Source: Neobacillus bataviensis (GTDB taxonomy: Bacteria; Bacillota; Bacilli; Bacillales_B; DSM-18226). Taken from it: a stretch of DNA of 57,730 bases. The DNA is taken from positions 1 through 57,730 of the forward strand of contig NZ_JAHXYW010000022.1 in assembly GCF_019969725.1 (NCBI RefSeq), read 5' to 3'. Below are positions 8,413 to 17,619 of the stretch, piece after piece. The translations under genes and the position numbers were made by a program. Within the stretch, counting starts at the first letter, position 1, and each line of letters starts with the position of its first letter. The notes under the pieces were generated by a model, which ran no database searches, had not been told where the DNA came from, and saw nothing but the letters and a program-made list of their open reading frames with translations.

Positions 8413-10215
8413 ATGTGTGGAATTGTTGGTTATATTGGAAATAATGACTCGAAAGAGATTTTACTAAAAGGTTTAGAAAAGCTTGAATATAGAGGATATG
8501 ACTCAGCAGGTATTGCTGTTAAAAATGAGAACGGAATTCATGTCTTTAAAGAAAAGGGCCGAATTGCAGATTTGCGTGCGATTGTCGATGAGAACGTTTT
8601 GGCTAAAATCGGTATCGGACATACGCGCTGGGCTACCCACGGAGTTCCAAGTAAAGTGAATTCTCATCCGCATCAAAGCACATCTGGACGTTTTACGCTT
8701 GTGCATAATGGTGTAATCGAGAACTATGATCTATTGAAGCGTGAATATCTAACAGATGTTACATTCGTCAGTGAAACAGATACAGAAGTTATTGTTCAAT
8801 TGATTGAACGTTTTGCGAGTGAAGGCTTAGAGGTTTTAGAAGCGTTCCGCAAAACCTTGACTCTTTTACATGGATCTTACGCTTTAGCTCTTTTAGATGC
8901 TGAAGATAATGAAACCATCTATGTAGCAAAAAATAAAAGCCCTCTTTTGGTTGGACTAGGCAGCGGATTTAATGTTGTAGCAAGTGATGCAATGGCGATG
9001 CTGCAAGTAACGGATCAATACGTGGAATTAATGGATAAAGAAATTGTTATCGTTACAAAGGATGAAGTAACGATTCAAAACCTTAACGGTGAAGTTATTA
9101 ACCGTGCGCCATATAAGGCTGAACTTGATGCCAGTGATATTGAAAAAGGCACCTATCCTCATTACATGCTAAAAGAAATTGATGAGCAGCCGCTTGTGAT
9201 GCGTAAAATCATTCAAACATATCAGAATGAGAACGGTGAATTAACGATTGACGAGAAAATCGTGGACGCTTTGAATGCTGCTGACCGCCTTTATATTATT
9301 GCGGCAGGTACTTCTTATCATGCAGGTCTTGTTGGAAAGCAATTCATTGAAAAAATGGCGAAAATCCCTGTAGAGGTTCATATCTCCAGTGAATTTGGCT
9401 ATAACATGCCGCTTCTTTCTGAAAAACCTTTGTTCATCTTCATTTCACAAAGCGGTGAAACAGCTGATAGCCGTGCCGTTCTTGTTAATGTCAAAGAAAT
9501 GGGTTACCCTGCATTAACCATCACCAATGTTCCTGGTTCTACGCTTTCTCGTGAAGCGGACTATACATTGCTGCTGCATGCAGGCCCTGAAATTGCGGTT
9601 GCGTCAACTAAGGCATATACAGCCCAATTAGCTGTCCTTGCGATTATGGCTGAAGTAACAGCCAAGAGCCGCGGATTAGAAATTGGTTTTGACTTGATTC
9701 AAGAGCTTGGTTTGGTGGCAAATGCAATGGAAGTTCTTTGTGACTCTAAAGAATTGCTTGAAGTAATCACAAGAGAATTCTTATCTGTAACACGCAATGC
9801 CTTCTTCATCGGCCGCGGAATCGACTTTTACGTTGGCCTAGAAGGTGCACTGAAACTGAAAGAAATTTCTTATATTCAAGCTGAAGGATTTGCCGGTGGG
9901 GAATTAAAGCATGGTACAATCGCTTTAATCGAAGAAGGTACTCCAGTTATTGCTCTTGCTACTCAAGAAAGTGTAAACTTAAGCATCCGCGGTAATGTGA
10001 AGGAAGTTGTAGCCCGCGGTGCCAACCCATGCATCATCTCGATGAAGGGATTAAATATGGACGAAGACAGCTTCGTCATTCCTGAAGTAAATGAATTATT
10101 AACACCACTTATCTCTGTCATACCATTACAAATACTTGCCTACTACGCAGCTCTGCACCGTGATTGCGACGTCGATAAACCGCGTAATCTTGCAAAGTCT
10201 GTAACGGTTGAGTAA
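8413..10215 (+). CDS. glmS: glutamine-fructose-6-phosphate aminotransferase GlmS
   Basis: Makes glucosamine-6-phosphate from fructose-6-phosphate and glutamine, the entry step to amino sugars. 600 residues as in B. subtilis. Start ATG 8413 (after GGGAGGAAAA) gives MCGIVGYIG, whose Cys2 is the N-terminal nucleophile of the glutaminase domain (about 1-240). Two SIS sugar-isomerase domains follow, and the end [16 protein letters not shown] is the conserved C-terminal tail. The frame is open further upstream (to about 8362), but that would remove the N-terminal Cys and is wrong. Controlled by the ribozyme in its leader. Confidence 0.98.
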   Translation: MCGIVGYIGNNDSKEILLKGLEKLEYRGYDSAGIAVKNENGIHVFKEKGRIADLRAIVDENVLAKIGIGHTRWATHGVPSKVNSHPHQSTSGRFTLVHNGVIENYDLLKREYLTDVTFVSETDTEVIVQLIERFASEGLEVLEAFRKTLTLLHGSYALALLDAEDNETIYVAKNKSPLLVGLGSGFNVVASDAMAMLQVTDQYVELMDKEIVIVTKDEVTIQNLNGEVINRAPYKAELDASDIEKGTYPHYMLKEIDEQPLVMRKIIQTYQNENGELTIDEKIVDALNAADRLYIIAAGTSYHAGLVGKQFIEKMAKIPVEVHISSEFGYNMPLLSEKPLFIFISQSGETADSRAVLVNVKEMGYPALTITNVPGSTLSREADYTLLLHAGPEIAVASTKAYTAQLAVLAIMAEVTAKSRGLEIGFDLIQELGLVANAMEVLCDSKELLEVITREFLSVTRNAFFIGRGIDFYVGLEGALKLKEISYIQAEGFAGGELKHGTIALIEEGTPVIALATQESVNLSIRGNVKEVVARGANPCIISMKGLNMDEDSFVIPEVNELLTPLISVIPLQILAYYAALHRDCDVDKPRNLAKSVTVE

Positions 10216-10224
10216 TTTGTTCTT

Positions 10225-10274
10225 AAGAATCGGGAAACGTACTTTATGTGCGTTTTCTCGGTTCTTTTTTATTT
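10225..10274 (+). terminator. terminator after glmS
   Basis: Stem AAGAATCGGGAAACG / CGTTTTCTCGGTTCTT around TACTTTATGTG, followed by a T run (10264-10270). Confidence 0.85.
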
Positions 10275-10336
10275 TGTTAAAACATAATAAAGGAATATGC
10301 AGGCGATTGGTGAATTATGTAAATAGGAGGTGGACA

Positions 10337-11068
10337 ATGACCTTAAATTATAATTTTGCTTTTTCGTTTCAACTTATTCCCATTATTACACTTATTTTAG
10401 CTTGGTGTGTTATTGCAATTATTGCCTATCGAATGATGAAAAAACAACAGGTGAAACCAAAGGCCTGGAAAGGTCTCGTTTGTGTTCTGGTCGGTCTTTT
10501 TTCTTTCTCGATTAATTTTCCGTCGTTATGGGATACGCCGATTAAGATATCCATCCTACCGCTTGGTGTTTGGATTTTGTATGCCTTTCTAAAAAGAAAG
10601 GAAGGGAGCTGGGTGACCTATAGGCGTTTCGCGTGGCTCGGGTTTTGGGCTAATTTTATTTTTCTAGCGGCTGCCCTAATTGCAGTGCCCATTCAAAATG
10701 CCACATATCCTAAAAATGAGCTGTCTACCTATATGTCTACCGTCGAGAATGCATCGATCAGGAGTATCCATCCCTCTGGGAAAAAACGCGTTTTAGATAC
10801 AGATACTTTGCTAAAGCAATTACATAATATGAGTCAAGAAAAAATTCAGGGTATTCAGTGGTATCAAGAAAAAGAAATTAGAAGTGAGCAATCGACCAAA
10901 AGGAATGAACGGTTTCCATATCAGCTTTTCGGAACATCTTCAAAATGGGGAAGCGGCCTGTACCCGATTATTTACGTAGAAGCCGATGGAAAAGGAATAT
11001 TAATATCAGCGCCTCAAAAGCAGCTTTTTTTTCGTTCCAATGAATCATTGCTGAAAGGAGGGGAATAA
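10337..11068 (+). CDS. unrecognised membrane protein (243 aa)
   Basis: I do not recognise this protein. The start ATG 10337 follows AATAGGAGGTGG; the frame is open back into glmS, but that part covers the glmS terminator. Residues about 10-31, 45-63, 70-86 and 99-123 are hydrophobic, giving four membrane segments, and the last ~120 residues are hydrophilic with charged patches (EKEIRSEQSTKRNERF) and a strand-rich end (LYPIIYVEADGKGILISA). It is followed 2 bp later by another membrane-anchored protein, so the two form an operon and may work together. No catalytic motif was seen. Confidence 0.75.
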   Translation: MTLNYNFAFSFQLIPIITLILAWCVIAIIAYRMMKKQQVKPKAWKGLVCVLVGLFSFSINFPSLWDTPIKISILPLGVWILYAFLKRKEGSWVTYRRFAWLGFWANFIFLAAALIAVPIQNATYPKNELSTYMSTVENASIRSIHPSGKKRVLDTDTLLKQLHNMSQEKIQGIQWYQEKEIRSEQSTKRNERFPYQLFGTSSKWGSGLYPIIYVEADGKGILISAPQKQLFFRSNESLLKGGE

Positions 11069-11070
11069 GC

Positions 11071-11835
11071 ATGCTGAACAAGAGATTCGTCTTTATTGGT
11101 TTAGTAGCTGTTGTTATTGTATTGGCGGCGGCAGCCTGGTTTTATTGGGTTAATTTTTCCAAACCAGCCTCCTTTCCCGCTAATGAACAATTGATTGAGA
11201 GAATGAATAAAGTTTTTCCAACAGCAGCTGTTAAGAGCATTCAGGATCATGTTCATGTTGATGAGCGGCATGTGTTCGTCCCGTTTGTTTCGGAAGAGGG
11301 CCGGTACGGGGTAAGTTATTGGGCTTGGAAGGAGCATAAATGGAAGTTGCTTTCTATAAATAATGCCGGGGAGCCGCGTCTTTGGAAGATTAATAGTAAC
11401 GATCCTTCAACGTTTTATATAGCGTGGAATTCCCATCCGGATGACAAAGTGAGCTATATGAAATTCTATTTTATTCGTGACAGAGGGTTTCAAGGCCATG
11501 ATGGGATTGAAACCTATAACCCAAGGATCCAGCTAGAGAAAAAGGTACCCCTTACGGATAAGTCCTATGGCGTATTATCCATGCCGGCTGATTGGTTAGC
11601 AATCATGAAATCATTGCAGCAAGAAGGAAATCCTAATATTTCTGATAGACTTATTGATAGTGTGTTACCAAATAATAATAATTTGTATTTTGGGTTTATT
11701 CCATTTGATCAATCAAACCAAGAGACAGGTATCATGAACTCCGTGAATGGCAGCAGCTTTACCAATGGTGATATAAATCTCGATTATATAAGTATTTTGA
11801 GCAAATCTAAAATTGAAGAACCGTTAGAACAATAA
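11071..11835 (+). CDS. unrecognised membrane-anchored protein (254 aa)
   Basis: Not recognised. ATG 11071 follows AAAGGAGGGG and starts 2 bp after the previous gene, so translation is coupled. One N-terminal membrane segment (about residues 7-27, FIGLVAVVIVLAAAAWFYW) and then about 225 extracellular residues with many aromatic residues, ending in EEPLEQ. No lipobox cysteine is present. No enzyme motif was seen. Its partner upstream also has an extracytoplasmic domain, so a two-part surface complex is possible but unproven. Closed by a strong bidirectional terminator. Confidence 0.72.
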   Translation: MLNKRFVFIGLVAVVIVLAAAAWFYWVNFSKPASFPANEQLIERMNKVFPTAAVKSIQDHVHVDERHVFVPFVSEEGRYGVSYWAWKEHKWKLLSINNAGEPRLWKINSNDPSTFYIAWNSHPDDKVSYMKFYFIRDRGFQGHDGIETYNPRIQLEKKVPLTDKSYGVLSMPADWLAIMKSLQQEGNPNISDRLIDSVLPNNNNLYFGFIPFDQSNQETGIMNSVNGSSFTNGDINLDYISILSKSKIEEPLEQ

Positions 11836-11844
11836 TCAGGACAT

Positions 11845-11887
11845 AAAAAACGAGCTTGTTTAGGAGAATCGAACAAGCTCGTTTTTT
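11845..11887. terminator. bidirectional terminator
   Basis: Perfect 16-bp stem AAAAAACGAGCTTGTT (11845-11860) / AACAAGCTCGTTTTTT (11872-11887). It serves the + strand operon and the convergent MMPL gene. Confidence 0.92.
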
Positions 11888-11899
11888 GATGTCGTGAAT

Positions 11900-14008
11900 C
11901 TAGTTACTCTCGCTAGTCGCTTTGTCCTTCTCTAATAAAACAATGAGACCTGGTAATAATATCCCCCTGATTAAGAAGGTATCCAGTAAAATTCCCACAG
12001 CGACAATGAAGCCAAAAATAAACAGTAGTTGGATGGGCTGTGTCATCAAAACTGCAAAGGTTGCAGCGAGAATAATTCCTGCAGAGGAAATGACCCCGCC
12101 TGTGTTAGCAACAGCAATTTCTACTGCTTTTTTAACAGAATGTTTGGCTCGTTCTTCTTGGAATCTTGAAATAAGCATAATATTGTAATCAATTCCGAGC
12201 GCTACCAAAAAAACAAAAGCATAAAGAGGAACGCGGTTACTGATCGTGTCGATACCAAAGAAAAGGTTGCTTAAAAACATTCCCAATCCCAATGCAGCAA
12301 AGAACGAGATTAATATCGTCCCCATCATGTAAATCGGCATTTTAACGGATTTCGTTAGGACAATTAACAATCCAAATATTAAAATCGTTTCCAGTAACAC
12401 GATGATGATGACGTCCTGGTTGTTAACAGAGCGGTCATCGACTTTCACAGCAGTTTCCCCTGCAAAATAAAGTTTCCCATTCAGGTGACTGTCTGTAATG
12501 ATTTGTTTTTTATGACTTATGATTTTCTCTAAGGCATCCAAGGTCCCGATAGAATATGGATTTCCTTGAAACGTTAGGCTATATTGAATGATCTTTTTGT
12601 CCTTGGCAGTTCCAGATAAACGGACATTACTAACACTTGGCTGCTTGGCTAGTGTACTGCGTAATGTTTCCTGCTCCGCGGCCGTGATTGGTTTTGCTGA
12701 TTCAAACACGACGGCTGTAGGGGCAAGTTCGCCCCTCTCAAATTTAGCAGCTAAGATTTCATAGCCTTGGCGGGAAGGCATATCTTTAGGGAACGATTTT
12801 ATTGTATCGAACTCATACTTAAGATTAAATAGATTACTAGCAGACAACAGCAGGAAAAGACCGATTACAAAAACGGAAAGTCCGGGCTTCCTTACAACGA
12901 AGCGTCCGATTTTGTCCCAAAGAAAATGTTTCTTGGCCGATTGACCTCCAACACGCGGAATTTTAGGCCAGAAGGATTTCCTGCCGAAAAGGGTAAACAA
13001 AGCTGGAACGAGTGTAACGGATGCAATCATGATTACCATCATGGTGGCAGCAAAGGTTGGGGCAAAGTTTTTAATATCTCCTAATTGAGCAAAAAACAAT
13101 ACGAGCATCGCCGCTAAAACAGTTCCCCCAGAAAAGAAAACCGGCATTCCAGTTTCCCTCATCGCCGCTTTCATGGCATCAAACTTGCTTTCATGACGGG
13201 TGAGTTCTTCCCGATAGCGAGAAAACACAAATAAAGAATAATCAATCATCGCAGCAAATAACAAAATTGACATAATGGATATGGTTTGATTGCTCAAAGC
13301 TAGGCCCGCTTTACCCATTATTCCAAGTACCTGCATTACCACTTCATAGACGAAAACGGCTGCTAGGAGTGGAATCAACGCCAATAACGGTGAACGATAA
13401 ATTACAATCAATAAAATAAGGATTAAGCCCACTGTCGATAAAATAAGGACGACATCTGCACGCGAAAAAAGATCAAGAGAATCTGCGGCAATCCCTGCAG
13501 GTCCGGTAACATACAGCTTAAAATTTGATGAATCAGCAGCAACTTTCTTGATTTGTGCTAAAGACTTTTTCATATCCTTTGTTTCTAGAGAAGAATCCAA
13601 GGTTAAAGGGATAATCGCCGTTTTCTTATCGGCTGAAAAGAAACTGGCGGCAGCTTGTGGAGGCAGGGCTGCTAACGGGATGATCTGAGTAATCCCTTTA
13701 ATGTTTTTGTTTTCGAATTTAGCTAAAACCTCTACCAGCTGGGTGGGCTCTATCTGACCATCCCTAGATTGGAAGACTAATATGGCAGGGGTTCCTTCAT
13801 TAGTAGGAAAATACTGATCCATCTTCTTTTGTGCAATGGCAGATTGGACATCCTTAGGAAGGGAATCTATTCTCGATACTTCGTAATTCTTTGCATTTGG
13901 AGCAAACACAGCCAAAACAATGGTAATGATGAACCAGGCAGCAAGGGTGGTCCACATTCCTTTTTTGGTTGAAACATAGTCGGTTATAGCTTGTAAGAAT
14001 AATTTCAT
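11900..14008 (-). CDS. MMPL/RND-family transporter
   Basis: 702-residue proton-driven transporter of the MMPL family, similar in layout to B. subtilis YdfJ. Two halves, each with one membrane helix, an extracellular domain of ~150 residues and a bundle of five helices. Each half has the proton-relay motif with an Asp-Tyr pair: AAMIDYSLFVFSRY in the first and VALGIDYNIMLISRF in the second. Members export lipids, lipophilic drugs or siderophores; the substrate here is unknown. The TetR gene directly upstream on the same strand and three palindromes in the gap argue for inducible expression. ATG at 14008 follows a GGGGG-rich ribosome binding site. Confidence 0.92.
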   Translation of the reverse strand: MKLFLQAITDYVSTKKGMWTTLAAWFIITIVLAVFAPNAKNYEVSRIDSLPKDVQSAIAQKKMDQYFPTNEGTPAILVFQSRDGQIEPTQLVEVLAKFENKNIKGITQIIPLAALPPQAAASFFSADKKTAIIPLTLDSSLETKDMKKSLAQIKKVAADSSNFKLYVTGPAGIAADSLDLFSRADVVLILSTVGLILILLIVIYRSPLLALIPLLAAVFVYEVVMQVLGIMGKAGLALSNQTISIMSILLFAAMIDYSLFVFSRYREELTRHESKFDAMKAAMRETGMPVFFSGGTVLAAMLVLFFAQLGDIKNFAPTFAATMMVIMIASVTLVPALFTLFGRKSFWPKIPRVGGQSAKKHFLWDKIGRFVVRKPGLSVFVIGLFLLLSASNLFNLKYEFDTIKSFPKDMPSRQGYEILAAKFERGELAPTAVVFESAKPITAAEQETLRSTLAKQPSVSNVRLSGTAKDKKIIQYSLTFQGNPYSIGTLDALEKIISHKKQIITDSHLNGKLYFAGETAVKVDDRSVNNQDVIIIVLLETILIFGLLIVLTKSVKMPIYMMGTILISFFAALGLGMFLSNLFFGIDTISNRVPLYAFVFLVALGIDYNIMLISRFQEERAKHSVKKAVEIAVANTGGVISSAGIILAATFAVLMTQPIQLLFIFGFIVAVGILLDTFLIRGILLPGLIVLLEKDKATSESN

Positions 14009-14046
14009 TTTTTGCTGTTACCCCCTTCTTTTTATTAGGTTTAAGG

Positions 14047-14128
14047 TGACACATGTGTCACTTTAGCGAAAAAAATAAATTGACACTAATGTCACTATGT
14101 ATTATCTATAAAAGTAACATATGTGTCA
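14047..14128. promoter_or_regulatory. three TetR-type operators at 34-bp spacing
   Basis: Copies: TGACACATGTGTCA (14047-14060, extends to a perfect 16-bp palindrome with flanking G/C), TGACACTAATGTCA (14081-14094) and TAACATATGTGTCA (14115-14128). Starts are exactly 34 bp apart. They lie between the TetR and MMPL genes; the last overlaps the -35 box, the middle one the expected transcription start, and the first the leader of the MMPL mRNA. The 3' end of the TetR gene (14131) is right next to the third operator. Confidence 0.8.
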
Positions 14129-14129
14129 A
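14101..14129 (-). promoter_or_regulatory. SigA promoter of the MMPL gene
   Basis: On the minus strand: TTGACA (complement of 14124-14129), 17 bp, GATAAT (complement of 14101-14106). It overlaps one operator and its start site falls in a second, so repressor binding should block it. Confidence 0.8.
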
Positions 14130-14130
14130 T

Positions 14131-14706
14131 TTAAGGTTTTATGTACATTCCATGGCAAATCATTTCTTTAATGGATTGGACCCAAACCGAATGGGGGATA
14201 TTAAAATGATTCGGAATGGCGACAGATTGAAAAATATAGCCCAAAATAAGTGCTTCCGGTATCTGCGGATTTAATTTCTTTTCTTCTTTCCCAAGCTTAA
14301 GGAAGTTCTGTAAACATTGATACATTTCTAAATGAAACTTGTCTAATTGATCCTTATTTTCTTTCACTTTATTGTTAGCCATTACTGGAATCTGCTGGCC
14401 TATCTTAATCATTTTTTGAATGTCGGAATAACTGAAAATAAGATTTAAAAGAAAGTCGAACTGCGCCTCAAATCTATCTAGTAATTCTATTTCTTTTAAC
14501 TTGGTAAGAAAATGCTCCATTTCATTAAGCATATAGTCGGTAATTAACTCTTCTTTATTTTCATAGTACTTATAAAGTGCTCCCCGTGATACGTCTAAAT
14601 CAACAGCAAGAAGACTAAATGTAAATCCCTCATAGCCATGCGTGAGAAGAAGCTGTTCTGTGGCTTGAAATAAATCATCTTTAGAAAATTTGCGTTCACG
14701 TGCCAT
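14131..14706 (-). CDS. TetR/AcrR-family repressor
   Basis: 191 residues. N-terminal helix-turn-helix (about residues 8-55) with the family pattern: FTFSLLAVDLDVSRGALYKYYENKEELI. The C-terminal all-helical part would bind the inducer. It precedes the MMPL transporter on the same strand with 122 bp between, and the three palindromes in that gap are its likely operators. None of those palindromes occurs upstream of the regulator itself (14707-14880), so it may not repress its own gene. Start ATG at 14706; the upstream sequence GGGGTGAAAAA is a plausible ribosome binding site. Confidence 0.9.
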   Translation of the reverse strand: MARERKFSKDDLFQATEQLLLTHGYEGFTFSLLAVDLDVSRGALYKYYENKEELITDYMLNEMEHFLTKLKEIELLDRFEAQFDFLLNLIFSYSDIQKMIKIGQQIPVMANNKVKENKDQLDKFHLEMYQCLQNFLKLGKEEKKLNPQIPEALILGYIFQSVAIPNHFNIPHSVWVQSIKEMICHGMYIKP

Positions 14707-14775
14707 TTTTTCACCCCAAGCCTATTATAAACAATGAAGGAAACAATGGAAAATAACATTTTCTAAATGAGTATA

Positions 14776-14805
14776 TTGACTGTTAATAGATTCCAATTTT
14801 ATACT
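14776..14805 (+). promoter_or_regulatory. SigA promoter of the FAD dehydrogenase gene
   Basis: TTGACT (14776-14781), 18 bp, TATACT (14800-14805), 75 bp upstream of the start codon. Confidence 0.6.
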
Positions 14806-14880
14806 AGCAATACAATATAAATATCTGAAAATTATGTATTATTTTTAAACTGAAGAATAGATGGCAGGGGGGATGAATTC

Positions 14881-16536
14881 ATGGATTTTGATGTAATCGT
14901 AGTAGGAGCAGGCCTTGCCGGTTTAGTAGCAGCGGCAGAGATTGCCGATGCGGGCAAAAAAGTGCTGCTGTTAGACCAAGAATCAGAATCCTCATTGGGG
15001 GGACAGGCGTGGTGGTCTTTTGGCGGCTTATTTCTGGTTGATACGCCGGAACAGCGCCGGATGGGAATAAAGGATTCTAAAGAATTGGCTTGGCAGGACT
15101 GGTTGGGAACCGCTGGTTTCGACCGGGAAAATGACGAGGATTACTGGGCGCTAAAATGGGCAGAGGCTTATGTTGATTTTGCTGCGGGGGAGAAACGTGC
15201 CTGGCTTTATGACATGGGTGTGCGTTTTTTTCCAGTGGTAGGATGGGCAGAACGCGGCGGATATCTAGCTGATGGACATGGAAACTCAGTCCCTCGCTTC
15301 CATGTTGTCTGGGGAACAGGACCCGGCATTGTTGCCCCATTTGAACGAAGGGTTAGGGAGCACATGAAAACGGGATTAGTGGAATTCCGCCCTCGTCATC
15401 GCGTTGATGGTCTTATTAATAGTAATGGGGCAATTGTTGGTGTGAGCGGTTCTGTTCTTGCTCCGAGCTCTGCTGCCCGCGGGGAGGATAGCAACAGAGA
15501 CGTAATAGGAGGCTTTGAATATCGTGCGCAATCGGTGTTAGTCTCTAGTGGAGGGATTGGTGGAAACCACGATCTTGTTCGTAAAAATTGGCCGAGCCGA
15601 TTGGGAGAGCCTCCAAAACATATGATTTCTGGCGTACCCGCACATGTCGATGGCCGGATGCTCTCCATCACCGAGGAGGCAGGGGGGAGAATTGTCAATC
15701 GGGATCGTATGTGGCACTACACTGAAGGGATCCAAAATTGGAATCCGGTCTGGACCAACCATGGTATCCGCATTCTTCCAGGGCCATCCTCCATATGGCT
15801 GGATGCTCGCGGCCGGCGCTTCTCAGCACCTAATTTCCCAGGCTTCGATACATTAGGTACACTCGAGGCCATTCAAAAGACAGGTTACGATTATTCCTGG
15901 TTTATTTTAACGCAAAAAATTATTGAAAAAGAATTCGCCCTCTCAGGATCAGAGCAAAATCCGGATATAACCGGAAAAAGTATTCGCAAGGTATTGGGAA
16001 GAGCTTTACCTGGTGCGCCTGGGCCGGTAAAGGCATTTATGGATAAGGGCGAGGATTTTATTATTGCGGATAATTTGGCTGATTTGGTAGCCGGTATGAA
16101 TAAACTAACGGGTGACAATCTGTTGGAGCTGGCAGAAATCGAGCGGCAAATAAAGGCGCGGGACCGGGAATTGGATAATACCTTTTCGAAGGATCTGCAA
16201 ATAACAGCCATCCGTGGTGCGCGTAAGTATCTTGGGGATAAATTAATCCGTGTTGCCACACCGCATAAAATTCTGGATCCAAAGAATGGGCCCTTGATTG
16301 CGGTCCGCCTGCATATCTTAAGCCGAAAAACATTAGGCGGATTACAAACCGATTTATCCGGAAGGGTCCTAAACGCAGCCGGAGAAGCCATCCCGGGATT
16401 GTATGCAGCGGGAGAAGCATCAGGCTTTGGCGGAGGCGGTGTACATGGTTACCGCTCCCTGGAAGGTACCTTTGTAGGAGGTTGTCTGTTTTCAGGAAGA
16501 GCAGCAGGCCGGGCGATTGCGAAAGAATTGGGATAA
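14881..16536 (+). CDS. FAD-binding dehydrogenase (flavoprotein oxidoreductase)
   Basis: 551 residues. N-terminal dinucleotide-binding motif VVGAGLAGLVAAAE (about 7-20) and C-terminal FAD-closing motif GLYAAGEASGFGGGG followed by GYRSLEGTFVGGCLFSGRAAG are those of the fumarate reductase / 3-ketosteroid dehydrogenase flavoprotein fold (the family often named predicted FAD-binding dehydrogenase). The substrate is unknown. ATG follows CAGGGGGGATG. It is a single gene, convergent with the MBL hydrolase; the neighbouring ArsR-type regulator gives no clear pathway link. More GC-rich in places than its neighbours (for example 15000-15300), which could mean transfer, but this was not measured. Confidence 0.85.
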   Translation: MDFDVIVVGAGLAGLVAAAEIADAGKKVLLLDQESESSLGGQAWWSFGGLFLVDTPEQRRMGIKDSKELAWQDWLGTAGFDRENDEDYWALKWAEAYVDFAAGEKRAWLYDMGVRFFPVVGWAERGGYLADGHGNSVPRFHVVWGTGPGIVAPFERRVREHMKTGLVEFRPRHRVDGLINSNGAIVGVSGSVLAPSSAARGEDSNRDVIGGFEYRAQSVLVSSGGIGGNHDLVRKNWPSRLGEPPKHMISGVPAHVDGRMLSITEEAGGRIVNRDRMWHYTEGIQNWNPVWTNHGIRILPGPSSIWLDARGRRFSAPNFPGFDTLGTLEAIQKTGYDYSWFILTQKIIEKEFALSGSEQNPDITGKSIRKVLGRALPGAPGPVKAFMDKGEDFIIADNLADLVAGMNKLTGDNLLELAEIERQIKARDRELDNTFSKDLQITAIRGARKYLGDKLIRVATPHKILDPKNGPLIAVRLHILSRKTLGGLQTDLSGRVLNAAGEAIPGLYAAGEASGFGGGGVHGYRSLEGTFVGGCLFSGRAAGRAIAKELG

Positions 16537-16579
16537 AAAAATGAAAACACCTCATTGGCAGGTTGTCCAAGGAGGTGTT
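16534..16579 (-). terminator. terminator of the MBL gene
   Basis: Stem AACACCTC (16546-16553) / GAGGTGTT (16572-16579). The T run appears on the minus strand (complement of AAAAAAA, 16535-16541), so it mainly ends minus-strand transcription. Confidence 0.7.
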
Positions 16580-16591
16580 ATTCCGTTTGTA

Positions 16592-17518
16592 TTACGCTAT
16601 TTTTTCCAACAGAAAACGCAGATTACTGTAAAAAACGGAGGGTACCAGGTAATCTTTATATGCTTCAGGGATGTCAAGCTCATGAATATTTTCCATCGTT
16701 CCATCTTTTTGCGAGCAATCATATGCAAGCTTTTTAAAGTCTAACAGATAATTTTGCATAACCGTCAAATCCTCCGCAGTTCCAACCTTCCCATGTCCCG
16801 AAACAACCACTCTAGCATCCAGCAATTTTATTTTATCAAGCGAGTTAATCCAATTATCGATATCTCCCTGCCTGAAATCTGCATGGCAGCCGATATGCAT
16901 CAAATCCGCTAGAAAAAGAATCCTGTCTTCAGGCAGATATAGGAACGAATCGCTGGATGAATGACAGCTGCCGCAGGTAATCAGTTCAGCGGAACGGCGC
17001 GTTCCATGGAATATCATTTTCTCTTTAAAAGTCATGCTCGGTAAAGTGAGAGAGGAATGATCGGCACCATTGGTAATTGCCGTATATTCACCTAATAAAG
17101 TTTCTGTTTCTTGACGTTTAGCTAGGTTTGTTTCCCGCTTCATTTCATTTCTCATTTGATCGAGGTAGTGGGTGTTTTTTTTCACCATTTCAATGAAATT
17201 CGGCTGTCGGACCGCAATCTGCTGCCTCGTCTGATTGGTACTAATGATCACTGCATCTGAAAATACCTGGTTACCATGTACATGGTCTATGTGTTCATGA
17301 CTATTAATGACGTAAGAAGTTTTTCGGCCAGTCAGTTCCTCGGCGGCACTGCGCAAATCTTTAGCTGCGCTTGGAGTGGCGAAGGTATCAAATATAATCG
17401 TTTGCCCTCCGATATCAATTATTCCTGCGTTCGCCCAGGAGCCCGTCCCCGGAGTAGAGATGGCTGCATATACTCCTTCCGACATTTGTTGAAGGGAGAA
17501 ATATTTAGAAATATTCAA
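16592..17518 (-). CDS. MBL-fold metallo-hydrolase
   Basis: 308 residues with the metallo-beta-lactamase zinc motif HEHIDH (74-79) and later ligands in SCHSSSD and SGHGK. The fold covers hydrolases of many substrates; the real one is unknown. Start: a TTG codon at 17518-17516 is supported by AAAGGAGTG 7 nt upstream; no better ATG lies near. It is divergent from the ArsR-type gene (about 100 bp between start codons), which suggests that regulator controls it. Confidence 0.85.
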   Translation of the reverse strand: MNISKYFSLQQMSEGVYAAISTPGTGSWANAGIIDIGGQTIIFDTFATPSAAKDLRSAAEELTGRKTSYVINSHEHIDHVHGNQVFSDAVIISTNQTRQQIAVRQPNFIEMVKKNTHYLDQMRNEMKRETNLAKRQETETLLGEYTAITNGADHSSLTLPSMTFKEKMIFHGTRRSAELITCGSCHSSSDSFLYLPEDRILFLADLMHIGCHADFRQGDIDNWINSLDKIKLLDARVVVSGHGKVGTAEDLTVMQNYLLDFKKLAYDCSQKDGTMENIHELDIPEAYKDYLVPSVFYSNLRFLLEKIA

Positions 17519-17619
17519 CGTTTTTCACTCCTTTGTTTTTTATGTCATTAATTATATGATGTTAGTAATAAACTAAACTACTTATTGAGTAAAGAGTAAA
17601 TCAGTTGGAGGGCATTAGT

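Noticed and set aside
15891..16570. Long minus-strand ORFs (166 and 169 codons) opposite the FAD dehydrogenase
   Set aside because: Shadow frames of a GC-richer gene; no ribosome binding site, composition not protein-like.
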